Positions 1 to 8,484 of a stretch of 50,401 nt of DNA are shown one piece after another. Position numbers and translations under genes: made by a program. Numbering within the stretch: position 1 is the stretch's first letter; each line of letters begins with the position of its first letter. Below the pieces are notes generated by a model, which searched no databases, was not told the origin of the DNA, and saw only the letters and a program-made list of their open reading frames with translations. This DNA comes from an uncultured Collinsella sp. (GTDB taxonomy: Bacteria; Actinomycetota; Coriobacteriia; Coriobacteriales; Coriobacteriaceae): the NCBI GenBank assembly GCA_900545075.1, contig UQXT01000002.1, forward strand, positions 1 through 50,401. The letters run 5' to 3'.

Positions 1-151
1 CACCGGAACGCTCGCAGCCGGCGCATCGCGTGGGCGACAACGCCTCGAGCGCCTCGTACGTCGCGCGCTCGGCAAGCGGTAGCAATTCGTCCGCAAACGG
101 TAGGGTGCCTGCACCCTGCAAGCGACTCAACACATTCAAATGCCTCTTCAT
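1..151 (-). CDS. comF: ComF family phosphoribosyltransferase-like protein, N-terminal fragment (runs off the left edge)
   Basis: An open frame starts at ATG 151 and reads leftward off the window, giving 50 codons. It begins MKRHLNVLSRLQ and reaches a CAGC motif (TRCAGCERSG) near residue 43. ComF proteins typically open with a short helix followed by such a zinc-binding Cys pair, so the call rests on this N-terminal signature only. ComF proteins carry a phosphoribosyltransferase-type fold and are linked to DNA uptake. It lies about 100 bp downstream of ricT on the same strand and is probably the last gene of the tmk-holB-ricT group. Its Shine-Dalgarno lies inside a hairpin (155-190). The catalytic part is outside the window, so identity is moderately sure. 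Confidence 0.55.
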   Translation of the reverse strand, partial: MKRHLNVLSRLQGAGTLPFADELLPLAERATYEALEALSPTRCAGCERSG

Positions 152-154
152 GAC

Positions 155-190
155 ACAACCCTCCCTACGCGAAGGCGAAGGGAGGGTTGT
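155..190 (-). promoter_or_regulatory. Hairpin overlapping the comF ribosome binding site
   Basis: A 12-bp perfect inverted repeat (155-166 with 179-190) separated by 12 nt sits directly in front of the comF start at 151. On the minus strand the 3' arm reads AGGGAGGGTTGT and holds the GGAGGG expected to act as Shine-Dalgarno. No T-run follows, so a simple intrinsic terminator is unlikely. If folded in mRNA it would mask the binding site. A regulatory role is inferred. Confidence 0.45.
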
Positions 191-252
191 CGGTGTAGAG
201 CCATGATACCCAGAGGTGCTAGGGTCAGGCGAGTCACATCCGCTTACGGACG

Positions 253-1947
253 TTATTCGCCGGCAGGCGGTTGCGGTGCGGACGAGGTGTGAGTCGAGCC
301 TTCACCACCGTCCTGGCGCGGCTTGCGGGAGCGACGGCGACGGCGACGCTTTTGACCCTGGTCGGTCGAGCCCTCGCCACCGCGATCCTCACGCGGTCCG
401 CGCTCGTCGCGAGTACCGCCGCGCGAAGCCTTGGCGGCAGCTCCTCCGCCGTCTCCAGGGCGACGGCGCGTGACCTTGACTTCACCGTCCGAAACCTGAT
501 CGGCCACAGAAGGAACCGAGGGCTTCTGCTGCGTGCCCGAGGAATGGCGACGGCGCGGACGCGGCGCGCGCTCCTCCTCGCCACGTGACTTGCCGCTCTT
601 GTCGACAGGCGCATCGGAGGCCGAGGCGCCCTTGGAAGCGGCACCGGCCTCGCGAGCAGCTGCGGCGCGGAAGGCGTCCTCGCGCTCCTCGCTCGACAGG
701 TGACGGCGGCGACGGCGCGTGGGGTTCATGCCACCGCCGCGGTTTTGCTGCTGGGGCTGGTGAGCCTCGCGCTCGCGGGAAGCGTTCTTGCCCGCGGTCT
801 CGCCATTGTCGACGGACGCCGTGCGCTTGCGGCGGCGACGGCCATCGGCCGCCCCCTCGGCCTCGAGCGCCTCGGCCTTGCCACGGCCCTTTCCGCGGCC
901 ACGGCCCTCGCCCTGGCCCTGACCGGAGCGAGCATCGGATTCGGCATCGCGGCGACGGCGCTTGGGCATCGACGTGCCGGCCAGACGGTCGGCACTCGAC
1001 AGGCCATCGCCCACGTCGACGCCGTTCTCGCGGTCGAGCTCCATAAGCGCCAGGCGCATCTCGGGCGACTCGATGCGCTCGAGCACGTCGCGCGTCACGC
1101 AGTCGGGGCGGCAGTTGCAGCCCTGCTCGGCGGCCTTCTTTTTGCAGCCCTCAGAGCAGGTCATGTCGGCCAGGTTGACCTTAAAGACTTTGCCGTTCTC
1201 CAGGCGCAACACCAGCTGCTCACGCGGCGTGTCATATTCCTGGATGCGCGCCTTGCCAAGCGGCGTATCGATAAGCGTCTTCTTTTTGGGCGCGCGGCTC
1301 TTAAAGTCCTTGTACGCCTCGAACTCGTAGCGCAGGCAGCACATCAGGCGGCCGCAGACGCCGCTAATCTTGGACGAGTTGAGCGGCAGGTCCTGCTCTT
1401 TTGCCATGCGAATCGAGACGGGCTCAAACTGTCCGCCAAAGCGCGTGCAGCAGAGCTCCTGCCCGCATTGGGCATAGCCACCCACCAGGCGGGTCTCGTC
1501 GCGCACGCCGATCTGGCGCATGTCGACGCGAATGTGCAGCGTCGAGGACAGATCCTTGACGAGCTGGCGAAAATCGACGCGCTCCTCGGCCGCAAAGTAG
1601 AACACGGCCTTCTCGCCGCCAAACAGGTACTCGACGCCGACCGGCTTCATCTCGAGATCGAGCTCCTTGACCAGACGACGGAAATCGACCATGGCCTCGT
1701 CACCCTGGATAGCCAGGTCATCGGCAAGCTGCAGGTCGATGTCGCTCGCCACGCGCAGCACGGGCTTGAGCGGCTGACCGATCTCGTCTTGCGGCACCTC
1801 AAAGGGATCGGCCGTGACCAGGCCGATCTCGGTTCCGCGCTCGGTAGAGCAAATGGCATAATCGGCCTCGAGGATATCCAGATCCTGTGGGTCGAACCAC
1901 AGGTCGCGCGAGGCGTAGGTAAACTTAACGGGTACGACTAACGGCAT
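253..1947 (-). CDS. ricT: RicT/YaaT-like PSP1-domain protein with a long Arg-rich C-terminal tail
   Basis: Residues 1-270 match the PSP1 (RicT/YaaT) family. The conserved Cys cluster is present (C161, C166, C167, C198, C203, C204, in CGQELCCTRF and GVCGRLMCC). In Bacillus these Cys help hold Fe-S clusters in the RicAFT complex, which directs RNase Y mRNA processing. A second Cys group (about C264-C283) follows. Residues 328-564 form a low-complexity tail rich in Arg, Gly, Glu and Ala with Arg blocks such as RRRRRRSRK, roughly doubling the usual length of about 275 residues. The tail resembles RNA-binding disordered regions (inference). The start ATG has an AGGAAGG site and overlaps the end of holB by 10 nt, so translation is probably coupled. 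RicA and RicF partners are not in the window. Confidence 0.9.
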   Translation of the reverse strand: MPLVVPVKFTYASRDLWFDPQDLDILEADYAICSTERGTEIGLVTADPFEVPQDEIGQPLKPVLRVASDIDLQLADDLAIQGDEAMVDFRRLVKELDLEMKPVGVEYLFGGEKAVFYFAAEERVDFRQLVKDLSSTLHIRVDMRQIGVRDETRLVGGYAQCGQELCCTRFGGQFEPVSIRMAKEQDLPLNSSKISGVCGRLMCCLRYEFEAYKDFKSRAPKKKTLIDTPLGKARIQEYDTPREQLVLRLENGKVFKVNLADMTCSEGCKKKAAEQGCNCRPDCVTRDVLERIESPEMRLALMELDRENGVDVGDGLSSADRLAGTSMPKRRRRDAESDARSGQGQGEGRGRGKGRGKAEALEAEGAADGRRRRKRTASVDNGETAGKNASREREAHQPQQQNRGGGMNPTRRRRRHLSSEEREDAFRAAAAREAGAASKGASASDAPVDKSGKSRGEEERAPRPRRRHSSGTQQKPSVPSVADQVSDGEVKVTRRRPGDGGGAAAKASRGGTRDERGPREDRGGEGSTDQGQKRRRRRRSRKPRQDGGEGSTHTSSAPQPPAGE

Positions 1948-3065
1948 TTCAGTGCCTTCCTGATATCGAACAGCATGACCTCGATGGCCAGCTGGGGAGT
2001 AACGTTTCTGGCGATGTTGCGCTCAGCGGTGGCAACCGCCTCGAGCGCCTGGGTGGCACCCGCAACATTCGTCGCCGCGGCAAGCCGCCCGATCGTGTCA
2101 CGCGCGTCCTCGTTCACAACGTCTGTCGCCTCATCCTGAAGCGTCAGCAGCACGTCGCGCATGAGCGTCCGCGCGCTCGCCAGCGCTTCCATGATACCCG
2201 AACGCTCGCGCGCGTTGAGTTCGCGCTTGTTGCGGTCTTCAAGCTGCTTCAATGCTCCACGCGACAGGTAGTCGGCATTTTGCTCGAGCACCTTTTCCTG
2301 TGTGGACTTGACCTCGGCGAGCGGCGCCTTGACGGCGACGATGAGCGACTTGGCGCGACTGAGCACATCGGCCTCGTCGGCGGCGATGAGCGAGTCGATG
2401 GCACGGACCATCTGGCGACGGGCGTCCTGGCGCTCGGCGCTCTTGAGGAACTCGATGCCACGCGTGGGGCTTCCCGCCACGGCGACGGCCATGCGGCAAC
2501 GCGCAGGGTCCTGACCGGTGGCGCGGCTCACGGCCTGCGCGGCCGCGGTGGGCGACACCAGCCGAAACGGCACACACTGGCAGCGGCTCACGATGGTGGG
2601 CAGCATCACGTCTGCCGAGGTGCCCAGCAGGATGAACATAACGCCCTCGGGCGGCTCCTCGAGTGTTTTGAGCAGTGCGTTGGCGGTATTGGCGCGCAGT
2701 TGCTCGGCACGGTCGATGATGTAGACCTTGGCCTTGGCACGGATGGGCGCCAGAGGCACGTCATCGAGCAGCTCGCGGGTCTGGGCGATGAGGTAGCCCG
2801 TGGCGCTCTCGGGCGTGTAATAGTGCACGTCGGGGTGCGTATGGCGGGCGACGCGCACGCAGCTATCGCATGAGCCGCAGCCATCTTGCTCGCACAGGAA
2901 GGCTTGGGCGAGCGCCCACGCGGCGTCGAGCTTGCCCGCGCCGGGCGCGCCCAAAAACAGGTAGGCGTGCGATGCGCGACCGCTGGCGACGGCATTGGTC
3001 AAAAAGTCGCGCACGCGCTCTTGGGTGTCGAGCTTGGCCAGCAGACTTGCCTGAGCGGGGGCCAT
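1938..3065 (-). CDS. holB: DNA polymerase III delta-prime clamp-loader subunit
   Basis: This 375-aa protein is an AAA+ clamp-loader subunit that helps load the beta clamp onto primed DNA. It has a P-loop-like segment (FLGAPGAGKLDAAWALA), a four-Cys zinc module (CEQDGCGSCDSCVRVA), an LLKTLEEPP helix and a sensor region with an SRC motif (IVSRCQCVPF). The Walker A continues GKLD rather than GKT/S, as is common in delta-prime subunits that do not hydrolyse ATP well. An upstream in-frame start at 3086 exists, but the ATG at 3065 lies one base after the tmk stop and matches the tmk-holB coupling seen in many bacteria. The 3' end overlaps ricT by 10 nt. Confidence 0.93.
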   Translation of the reverse strand: MAPAQASLLAKLDTQERVRDFLTNAVASGRASHAYLFLGAPGAGKLDAAWALAQAFLCEQDGCGSCDSCVRVARHTHPDVHYYTPESATGYLIAQTRELLDDVPLAPIRAKAKVYIIDRAEQLRANTANALLKTLEEPPEGVMFILLGTSADVMLPTIVSRCQCVPFRLVSPTAAAQAVSRATGQDPARCRMAVAVAGSPTRGIEFLKSAERQDARRQMVRAIDSLIAADEADVLSRAKSLIVAVKAPLAEVKSTQEKVLEQNADYLSRGALKQLEDRNKRELNARERSGIMEALASARTLMRDVLLTLQDEATDVVNEDARDTIGRLAAATNVAGATQALEAVATAERNIARNVTPQLAIEVMLFDIRKALKCR

Positions 3066-3066
3066 G

Positions 3067-3750
3067 CTACTCGGCCTCCTGGGCAAGCGCAGCGGTGACG
3101 GCGTCCTGGGAAATGTCGAGGCCGTAGGCGCGAACCCGCTCGACCGTCTGCGCGAAGACCTCCTCGATGGACGCGGTCGCGTCGATGAGCTTTACGCGGT
3201 TTGGTTCCTCGGCGGCAATGGCGCAAAATCCCTGGTAGACGCGCTCTTGGAAGGCCATGCCCTTAGCCTCCATGCGATCTGCCGCACCACGGGCTGCCAT
3301 GCGCAGCGCCGCCTGCTCGGGCGTGATGTGGTAGACGAGTGTGAGCGCCGGGTGCGTCCCCGCGACGGCCAGGTTGTTGGCATCGCGCACCATCTGACGA
3401 TCGAGGCCGTCGGCAAACGCCTGATAGCAGGTCGTGGAATCGTAGAAGCGGTCGCACAGGACCACCTTGCCGGCAGCAAGGGCAGGCGCGATGACCTCGT
3501 GCACCAACTGGGCGCGCGCGGCCTCGTAGAGCAACAACTCGCAAGTGTCGCCCATCGCCGTATTGGCGGGGTCGAGCAGCAGAGCACGGATCTTTTCGCT
3601 GATGGCGGTACCGCCCGGCTCGCGCAGGCTCACAACCTGGTAGCCAGCGAGCTCGAGCGCACGGGCAAGCAGGCGCGCCTGCGTAGATTTACCGGCGCCA
3701 TCGACACCCTCGAGCGTAATGAAGCTATGTTGAGCGGGCTCAAAAGCCAT
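3067..3750 (-). CDS. tmk: Thymidylate kinase
   Basis: This 227-aa enzyme phosphorylates dTMP to dTDP in DNA precursor synthesis. It shows the P-loop GVDGAGKST near the N-terminus, the REPGGT nucleotide-binding motif and the DRFYDST motif that binds dTMP and magnesium. Length is normal for bacterial TMK. The start has an AGGAAGGGG site about 9 nt upstream. It is the first gene of the leftward group tmk-holB-ricT-(comF), which couples nucleotide supply, clamp loading and RNA processing. Confidence 0.96.
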   Translation of the reverse strand: MAFEPAQHSFITLEGVDGAGKSTQARLLARALELAGYQVVSLREPGGTAISEKIRALLLDPANTAMGDTCELLLYEAARAQLVHEVIAPALAAGKVVLCDRFYDSTTCYQAFADGLDRQMVRDANNLAVAGTHPALTLVYHITPEQAALRMAARGAADRMEAKGMAFQERVYQGFCAIAAEEPNRVKLIDATASIEEVFAQTVERVRAYGLDISQDAVTAALAQEAE

Positions 3751-3852
3751 GGGCGCAGCCCCTTCCTACAAGGCGCGTAAATGCAGATATATCAACCAAG
3801 CCATGATACCCCAGTGCTCGGTGCGTCCCCAATGGCTAAAGGTGCCTTTCCG

Positions 3853-3921
3853 AAGTTGCGGTGAAATAGGGGCTGATTGAAGCTCTGAGACCGCCAAACA
3901 GTCCCTATTTCACCGCAACTT
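3853..3921. repeat. Intergenic palindromic repeat, family A, copy 1
   Basis: Arms 3853-3875 and 3899-3921 are inverted repeats matching at 22 of 23 positions; the outer part is AAGTTGCGGTGAAATAGGG. A second copy lies at 49415-49483 with the same outer sequence but a different inner sequence. Both copies are followed by TTAT and AGGGGAAT. No gene overlaps. It is REP- or miniature-element-like. Confidence 0.75.
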
Positions 3922-3946
3922 ATGAAGGGGAATTTTGGACGCTGGG

Positions 3947-3952
3947 TATAAT
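3947..3952 (+). promoter_or_regulatory. Candidate -10 box for the zinc-ribbon gene
   Basis: TATAAT lies 38 bp upstream of the start codon at 3990 and just right of repeat A copy 1. No good -35 hexamer is visible at 17 bp spacing, so only the -10 is proposed. Confidence 0.4.
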
Positions 3953-3989
3953 CGTCGTATTGCATTGAAATGTGGCGAAAGGAGTGGCA

Positions 3990-4973
3990 ATGTCTCGGTA
4001 TTGCGCCTCGTGCGGCAAGCTTCTTGCAGATAATGCCAAGTTCTGCACCTCGTGCGGTGCACCCGTTGAGCAAACAACCGCGAGCGATAGCCAGCCCGCT
4101 TTCGAGCAGACCGGTTCCCTCGATACGCCGCAAGCCAAGGCGGACGACCCCCTCGCCTATCGCCCCGACCCCGCCGCAGGCCCCGCGGCCGTCGAGACCA
4201 CGCAGCGCATACCCGTCGCGAGCGGCTCGTCCCAACAGGAGCCGGCTCCCGCATACGCGCCCGCTTCGCCACAGACCCCCGCTCCCAAAAAGAGCGGCAC
4301 CGGGCCGCTTATCGCCGTTATCGTTGTGCTGGTGGCGATCATCATCGCCCTGGTCGTTTTCTTTGTGATCAAGCCTTTCGACAACGCCGCCACGCAGACG
4401 ACTACCGAGGTAGCTAAGCTGCACCATGACGTCGACGACGATGACCTAAAGCCTCTCGGCGATCCCAACAGCCTGTACGACGATGATGACGATGACGACG
4501 AGGATGGCGGCGAAGCAATGCTCTCCGAGCAGAACCTCTACCGCCGACTGAGCGAATACTACGACTTGCTCGAAGACCTCGACAACTACGTCCGTGGCTG
4601 CGCGCAGAACTTCAACGGCAGTTATCTGGAAGAGGATCGAACCGCCCGTCAAAATCTCGCCGACGTCGCCGAGCGCACGGAGGACACCATCGAGCAGTAT
4701 TACGACATCGTCGAGGACCTGGACGTCCCGACGAGCTCTAAGAACTACAGCTCCTGGAAGGACATCGTTGCCCTGTATGACGACCTGGATCACCGCATTG
4801 ACGCAATCTGTGATGCCTGGGAGATCAGCCTGAAATACGCCAAGCCTGCGGACCACAAGAATGAGATCGTGGCGCCGCTGTCGCGCGACAACGTGGCGGG
4901 CACCAATGACAATAAGTACCGCCTAGACTTTGAGGAGCGCTATCCCGGCGCCAAGCCTGTCGAGGTGAACTAG
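3990..4973 (+). CDS. Zinc-ribbon single-pass membrane protein with an acidic stretch, function unknown
   Basis: The 327-aa protein opens with a double-CxxC zinc ribbon (CASCGKLL and CTSCGAPV, residues about 4-24). A Pro/Ala-rich linker follows, then one transmembrane helix around residue 110-130 (LIAVIVVLVAIIIALVVFF). After it comes an Asp-rich run (about residues 168-178) and a C-terminal helical domain rich in Asp, Glu and Tyr. The layout suggests a cytoplasmic ribbon and an extracellular helical domain. Many Gram-positive proteins share this layout, and no function can be assigned. ATG 3990 is preferred over an upstream in-frame ATG at 3972 because an AAAGGAG site lies in front of it. It is transcribed alone and ends at a terminator at 5057-5086. 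Confidence 0.8.
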   Translation: MSRYCASCGKLLADNAKFCTSCGAPVEQTTASDSQPAFEQTGSLDTPQAKADDPLAYRPDPAAGPAAVETTQRIPVASGSSQQEPAPAYAPASPQTPAPKKSGTGPLIAVIVVLVAIIIALVVFFVIKPFDNAATQTTTEVAKLHHDVDDDDLKPLGDPNSLYDDDDDDDEDGGEAMLSEQNLYRRLSEYYDLLEDLDNYVRGCAQNFNGSYLEEDRTARQNLADVAERTEDTIEQYYDIVEDLDVPTSSKNYSSWKDIVALYDDLDHRIDAICDAWEISLKYAKPADHKNEIVAPLSRDNVAGTNDNKYRLDFEERYPGAKPVEVN

Positions 4974-4990
4974 CGCTCTGTCGTTCCCGA

Positions 4991-5050
4991 GCCGGCAGTA
5001 AGGGACGTTCCTAAACTGCCGGCAGAAAAGGAACGTCCCTAACTGCCGGT
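4991..5050. repeat. Intergenic palindromic repeat, family C, copy 1
   Basis: Arms 4991-5012 and 5029-5050 are inverted with 20 of 22 matches (outer GCCGGCAGT, inner AGGGACGTTCCT). The left 35 bp (4991-5025) match 37022-37056 at 31 of 35 positions. It lies between the stop of the zinc-ribbon gene and its terminator. Confidence 0.75.
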
Positions 5051-5056
5051 CAAAAA

Positions 5057-5086
5057 ACGAGCGAGGATCGTGGGGTCCTCGCTCGT
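5057..5086. terminator. Bidirectional intrinsic terminator
   Basis: An 11-bp perfect stem (ACGAGCGAGGA with TCCTCGCTCGT) with an 8-nt loop is followed by seven T on the plus strand and preceded by six A. It can therefore end both the zinc-ribbon gene and, on the minus strand, topA. Confidence 0.85.
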
Positions 5087-5114
5087 TTTTTTGGGCAATG
5101 TTTCGACTGCGCCG

Positions 5115-7691
5115 TTACTTGTCGGCGGCTGCTTTCTTGGTAGTCGACTTCTTCGCGGTCGTCTTCTTGGCGGCAGTTGCTTTCTTAGCCGTCGTCTTCT
5201 TGGCCGTGCTCGCCTTAGTCGTGGTCTTGCGGCCGCGGGCGGGCTTCTTCTCCTTGGTCGGGCAGTCCATGTTCACGCAGATGCGCCACGGGCCGCGCGC
5301 CGTGTTGACCACCACGATGGGGGCGCCGCACTCGGGGCAGGTCTCACCCGTCGCCTCGAGCTTACCGCGCGCCGGTAGAGGATAGCTCACGCCGCAATCG
5401 TCATAGTTGGTGCAGCGGATAAAGCGCTTGCCGCTCTTCTCGCTCTTGTGCGCGATCAGGTCGCCATGGCGTCCGGCCTCGGCACACACCTTGCACTCGC
5501 CCACCTTAAGGTCGGGCTCGTAGTTGGTGGGGCACGTGGGGTTCACGCAAATCTCGAAGGCCTTCTGGCGGAACGGCTGGCACTTAATGCGCGGCGCGCC
5601 GCACTCGGGGCACACGGCTGCCTCGCCCTCGAGCGGGCTTACCTTGACGCCGCTCGGCACCGGATAGGTCACGTCGCAGTCGGGCCAGCCCATGCAGCCA
5701 ATGAAGCTGCCACGGGTCTTGGCGCTCGTCTTCATAACCAGGTCCTTGCCGCACTTGGGACAGGCGCCCACGCGTGCATCGGCCGTGACGGCGTCGCTGA
5801 TGGCGTCGCCCAGCTCCTGCGTATGCTTGAGCAGCTCGTCGAGCACGCCAGCCAGCAGCGCGCGCGAGTGCGTCACGACATGCTCTTCGGTGTCCTCGCC
5901 GCGCTCGACGCGGGTCATGTCGCCGTCGAGCTCGCTGGTCATATCGGGGCTCGTGATGCGCGGGGCAAACTGCGTCAGTGCATCGATGATGGCGATGCCC
6001 AGCTGACTCGGCTCCACGGGATCGTTTTTGAGGTAGCGCACGGCGTACAGGCGCTCGATGATGCTCGCGCGCGTGGACTTGGTACCCAGGCCGCGCTTCT
6101 CCATCTCCTGCACGAGCTTGCCCTGGCTGTAGCGCGCGGGCGGCTCGGTCTGTTTTGCCTCGAGCTTAATGTCGAATACGTCGACCGTATCGCCCTGCTC
6201 AAGCGGCGGCATCTGCTCGTCGCGCTTAAGGCCGTACGGGTAGGCCTCGCGGAAGCCCGGGGTCACGAGCACGTCGCCCGAAGCCACGAACGGCTCACCG
6301 TTCACATCGAGCTCGAGCTTGGTGTTCTCGATGGTCGCGGGACCCATAAGCGTCGCTAGGAAGCGGCGGGCGATGAGGTCGTAGAGCTTGCGCTGGCCGC
6401 CGTCGAGCGTGGACGGATCGCCCTCGCCCGTGGGGTAAATAGGCGGGTGGTCGGTGGTTTCGACTTTGCCGCGCGTGGGCTTCATGGGACCGGCGAGCAC
6501 CTTTTTGCACACGGGCGCCAGCGCCGGGTTGATCTTTGCCAGGTCGCTCACCACGGCGCCCAGATCGAGCGTCGCGGGGTACACGGTGTTGTCGACACGC
6601 GGGTAGCTGATGAGGCCCGCCATGTAGAGGGACTCGGCGATGCGCATGGTACGCGCAGGCGAGATACCCTCGGCTGCGGCGGCAGCCTGCAGCGAGGTCG
6701 TCGCGAACGGCGTGGGCGGCTGCTGCTTACGCGAGCGCTTGGTCACCGCGGCAACGGTCGCCGTCGCAACGCCGTCAACATGGCCGTACGCCGTCTCGGC
6801 AGCATCCTTGTCGGTAAAGCGCGCCGTCTTGTGCGCAATCTTAAAGCGGTCGTCCTCGGCAGCACCCTGCGCGGCGCCCATGCCGCGGATCTGCCAATAA
6901 TCCTCGGGCACAAACGCCATGCGCTCGCGCTCGCGCTCAACCACCAGGGCGAGCGTCGGCGTCTGCACGCGGCCGGCGGAACGCACGTTGCCAAAGCCGC
7001 CAAACTTGGCGAGCGTCAGGTAGCGCGTGAGCACCGCGCCCCAAATGAGGTCGATGTGCTGACGGCTCTCGCCGGCGTCGGCCAAGTTCTGGTCGAGCGA
7101 GACGAGATTATCGAAGGCGTGCGTGATCTCGGCCTTGGTAAACGAAGAATACTGGGCGCGGGCGACCGGCAAGTCGGGCGCAACCTCGCGCACCTTGTTG
7201 AGGGCGTCCGAACCGATCAGCTCGCCCTCGCGATCGAAGTCCGTGGCGATGATGACGCTGTCGGACTTCTTGGCAAGGTTCTTGAGCGAGCGAATGAGCT
7301 CCTTCTCGGCCGGCAGCTTAATGACGGGTGCCCAGGTGAGATAAGGCAGGCTCTCGAGCTTCCAGCCCTTGATGGAGATACCGTCGGCAAGAAACGGCTT
7401 GCGCTTAGTGTCGTAGGGCGGACGAGCCAGGCCATCGGGCATGTCGGCCGGCAGCATCTCGCCGTCCTCGGTAACCGAATACCAGCCCAGCTTTTTATCG
7501 AACAGCACGCTGTCGCAAAAATCGGGCGCAAGGATGTGACCGGCAAGGCCGATGGTCACGCACTCCTCGCCCTTCCACTCAAAACGGTAGATGGCGGTGT
7601 TGTACACCTTATCCTTTTTGGGTTTGCCCGTGGACAGACGCTCGGCGATCTGACGCGCGGCGTCGTTTTTCTCGGCGATGATGAGCTTCAA
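5115..7691 (-). CDS. topA: Type IA DNA topoisomerase with four zinc ribbons and a Lys/Ala/Thr tail
   Basis: This 858-aa enzyme relaxes negative supercoils through a covalent 5'-phosphotyrosine. The Toprim domain is at the N-terminus with E7 and the DxDxE triad (ATDFDREGE, D151, D153, E156). The active Tyr is Y363 in ISYPRVDNTVYP. Four Cys-rich zinc ribbons follow between about 640 and 810, two of the CPECGAP type. The last 45 residues are a Lys/Ala/Thr repeat of histone-H1-like composition, a common add-on in high-GC Gram-positives. The start is TTG 7691 with an AGGAG site 6 nt upstream; there is no better ATG. The N-terminal region also resembles archaeal-type or topo III enzymes, so topA is favoured but topB cannot be excluded. 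Confidence 0.88.
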   Translation of the reverse strand: MKLIIAEKNDAARQIAERLSTGKPKKDKVYNTAIYRFEWKGEECVTIGLAGHILAPDFCDSVLFDKKLGWYSVTEDGEMLPADMPDGLARPPYDTKRKPFLADGISIKGWKLESLPYLTWAPVIKLPAEKELIRSLKNLAKKSDSVIIATDFDREGELIGSDALNKVREVAPDLPVARAQYSSFTKAEITHAFDNLVSLDQNLADAGESRQHIDLIWGAVLTRYLTLAKFGGFGNVRSAGRVQTPTLALVVERERERMAFVPEDYWQIRGMGAAQGAAEDDRFKIAHKTARFTDKDAAETAYGHVDGVATATVAAVTKRSRKQQPPTPFATTSLQAAAAAEGISPARTMRIAESLYMAGLISYPRVDNTVYPATLDLGAVVSDLAKINPALAPVCKKVLAGPMKPTRGKVETTDHPPIYPTGEGDPSTLDGGQRKLYDLIARRFLATLMGPATIENTKLELDVNGEPFVASGDVLVTPGFREAYPYGLKRDEQMPPLEQGDTVDVFDIKLEAKQTEPPARYSQGKLVQEMEKRGLGTKSTRASIIERLYAVRYLKNDPVEPSQLGIAIIDALTQFAPRITSPDMTSELDGDMTRVERGEDTEEHVVTHSRALLAGVLDELLKHTQELGDAISDAVTADARVGACPKCGKDLVMKTSAKTRGSFIGCMGWPDCDVTYPVPSGVKVSPLEGEAAVCPECGAPRIKCQPFRQKAFEICVNPTCPTNYEPDLKVGECKVCAEAGRHGDLIAHKSEKSGKRFIRCTNYDDCGVSYPLPARGKLEATGETCPECGAPIVVVNTARGPWRICVNMDCPTKEKKPARGRKTTTKASTAKKTTAKKATAAKKTTAKKSTTKKAAADK

Positions 7692-7745
7692 AAGAGGCTC
7701 CTATCTCGTGTCTCTGCGGCTACGCCCGCCCGTATGGCGGCCGAC

Positions 7746-8429
7746 TTACGCCCTTGCTTGCTCAATCTGCCCGATGAGCCAATCGCACCAGGCATCCATG
7801 CCCTCGCCCTTGCGCGCGCTCACGGCAAACCGCGGCGCCTGCGGATTGAGGTCATCGAGTGTCTTAGTATACCTATCCATGTCAAAATCGAAAGCCGGGG
7901 CCACGTCGACCTTATTGAGCAGCTGCGCGCCGGCGTGCTGGAAGATGCCCGGGTACTTGATGGGCTTGTCGTCGCCCTCGGGCACCGAGAGAATCATGAT
8001 GGACAGGTTCTCGCCCAGGTCAAAGTCGACCGGGCAGACCAGGTTGCCCACATTTTCGATAAAGATGACGTCGATGTTTTCCAGACCCACAGCCTGGTCG
8101 AACGCGTCGACGGCCTCCATGATCATGTTGCCCTCGAGGTGGCACAGGCCGCCCGTGTTGATCTGGATGGCGGGCATGCCGGCTTCCTTCATGGTGATGG
8201 CGTCGACATCCGAGGCAATATCGCCCTCGATGACGGCGCAACGCAGGCCCGCCTTGTCACGCAGGCGCTCGTTGGTGCCCAGAATCGTGGTGGTCTTGCC
8301 CGAGCCAGGGCTCGACAAGACGTTGATCACATAGGTGCCTGCCTCATTAAATCGCTGACGCAGCTGATCTGCCAGGCGCTCATTGCGCGACAGAATCGGC
8401 GATGCGATATCAATCGTTTTCTCGGCCAT
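7746..8429 (-). CDS. hypB: HypB GTPase, nickel insertion for [NiFe] hydrogenase maturation
   Basis: The 227-aa SIMIBI GTPase has P-loop SSPGSGKTT, a switch region around EGDIASDVDA, the ENVGNLVCP motif with a metal-binding Cys, and the NKVD guanine-specificity motif. HypB works with HypA to deliver nickel to the hydrogenase large subunit. The N-terminus lacks the His-rich nickel-storage stretch found in some homologues. ATG 8429 is chosen because AAGGAG lies at proper distance; the GTG at 8438 would sit on top of that site. hypA lies 55 bp upstream on the same strand. No hydrogenase subunits are in the window. Confidence 0.93.
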   Translation of the reverse strand: MAEKTIDIASPILSRNERLADQLRQRFNEAGTYVINVLSSPGSGKTTTILGTNERLRDKAGLRCAVIEGDIASDVDAITMKEAGMPAIQINTGGLCHLEGNMIMEAVDAFDQAVGLENIDVIFIENVGNLVCPVDFDLGENLSIMILSVPEGDDKPIKYPGIFQHAGAQLLNKVDVAPAFDFDMDRYTKTLDDLNPQAPRFAVSARKGEGMDAWCDWLIGQIEQARA

Positions 8430-8484
8430 ACTCGGCACTCCTTAACTTCTACCATTTATACCCCGTACCCAGATGGCTAGCGGG

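Noticed and set aside
6447..8480. 677-codon open frame on the plus strand across topA and hypB
   Set aside because: It is antisense to two genes with clear catalytic motifs, has low-complexity Arg/Ala/His composition and no ribosome site. Long antisense frames are expected in GC-rich coding DNA.
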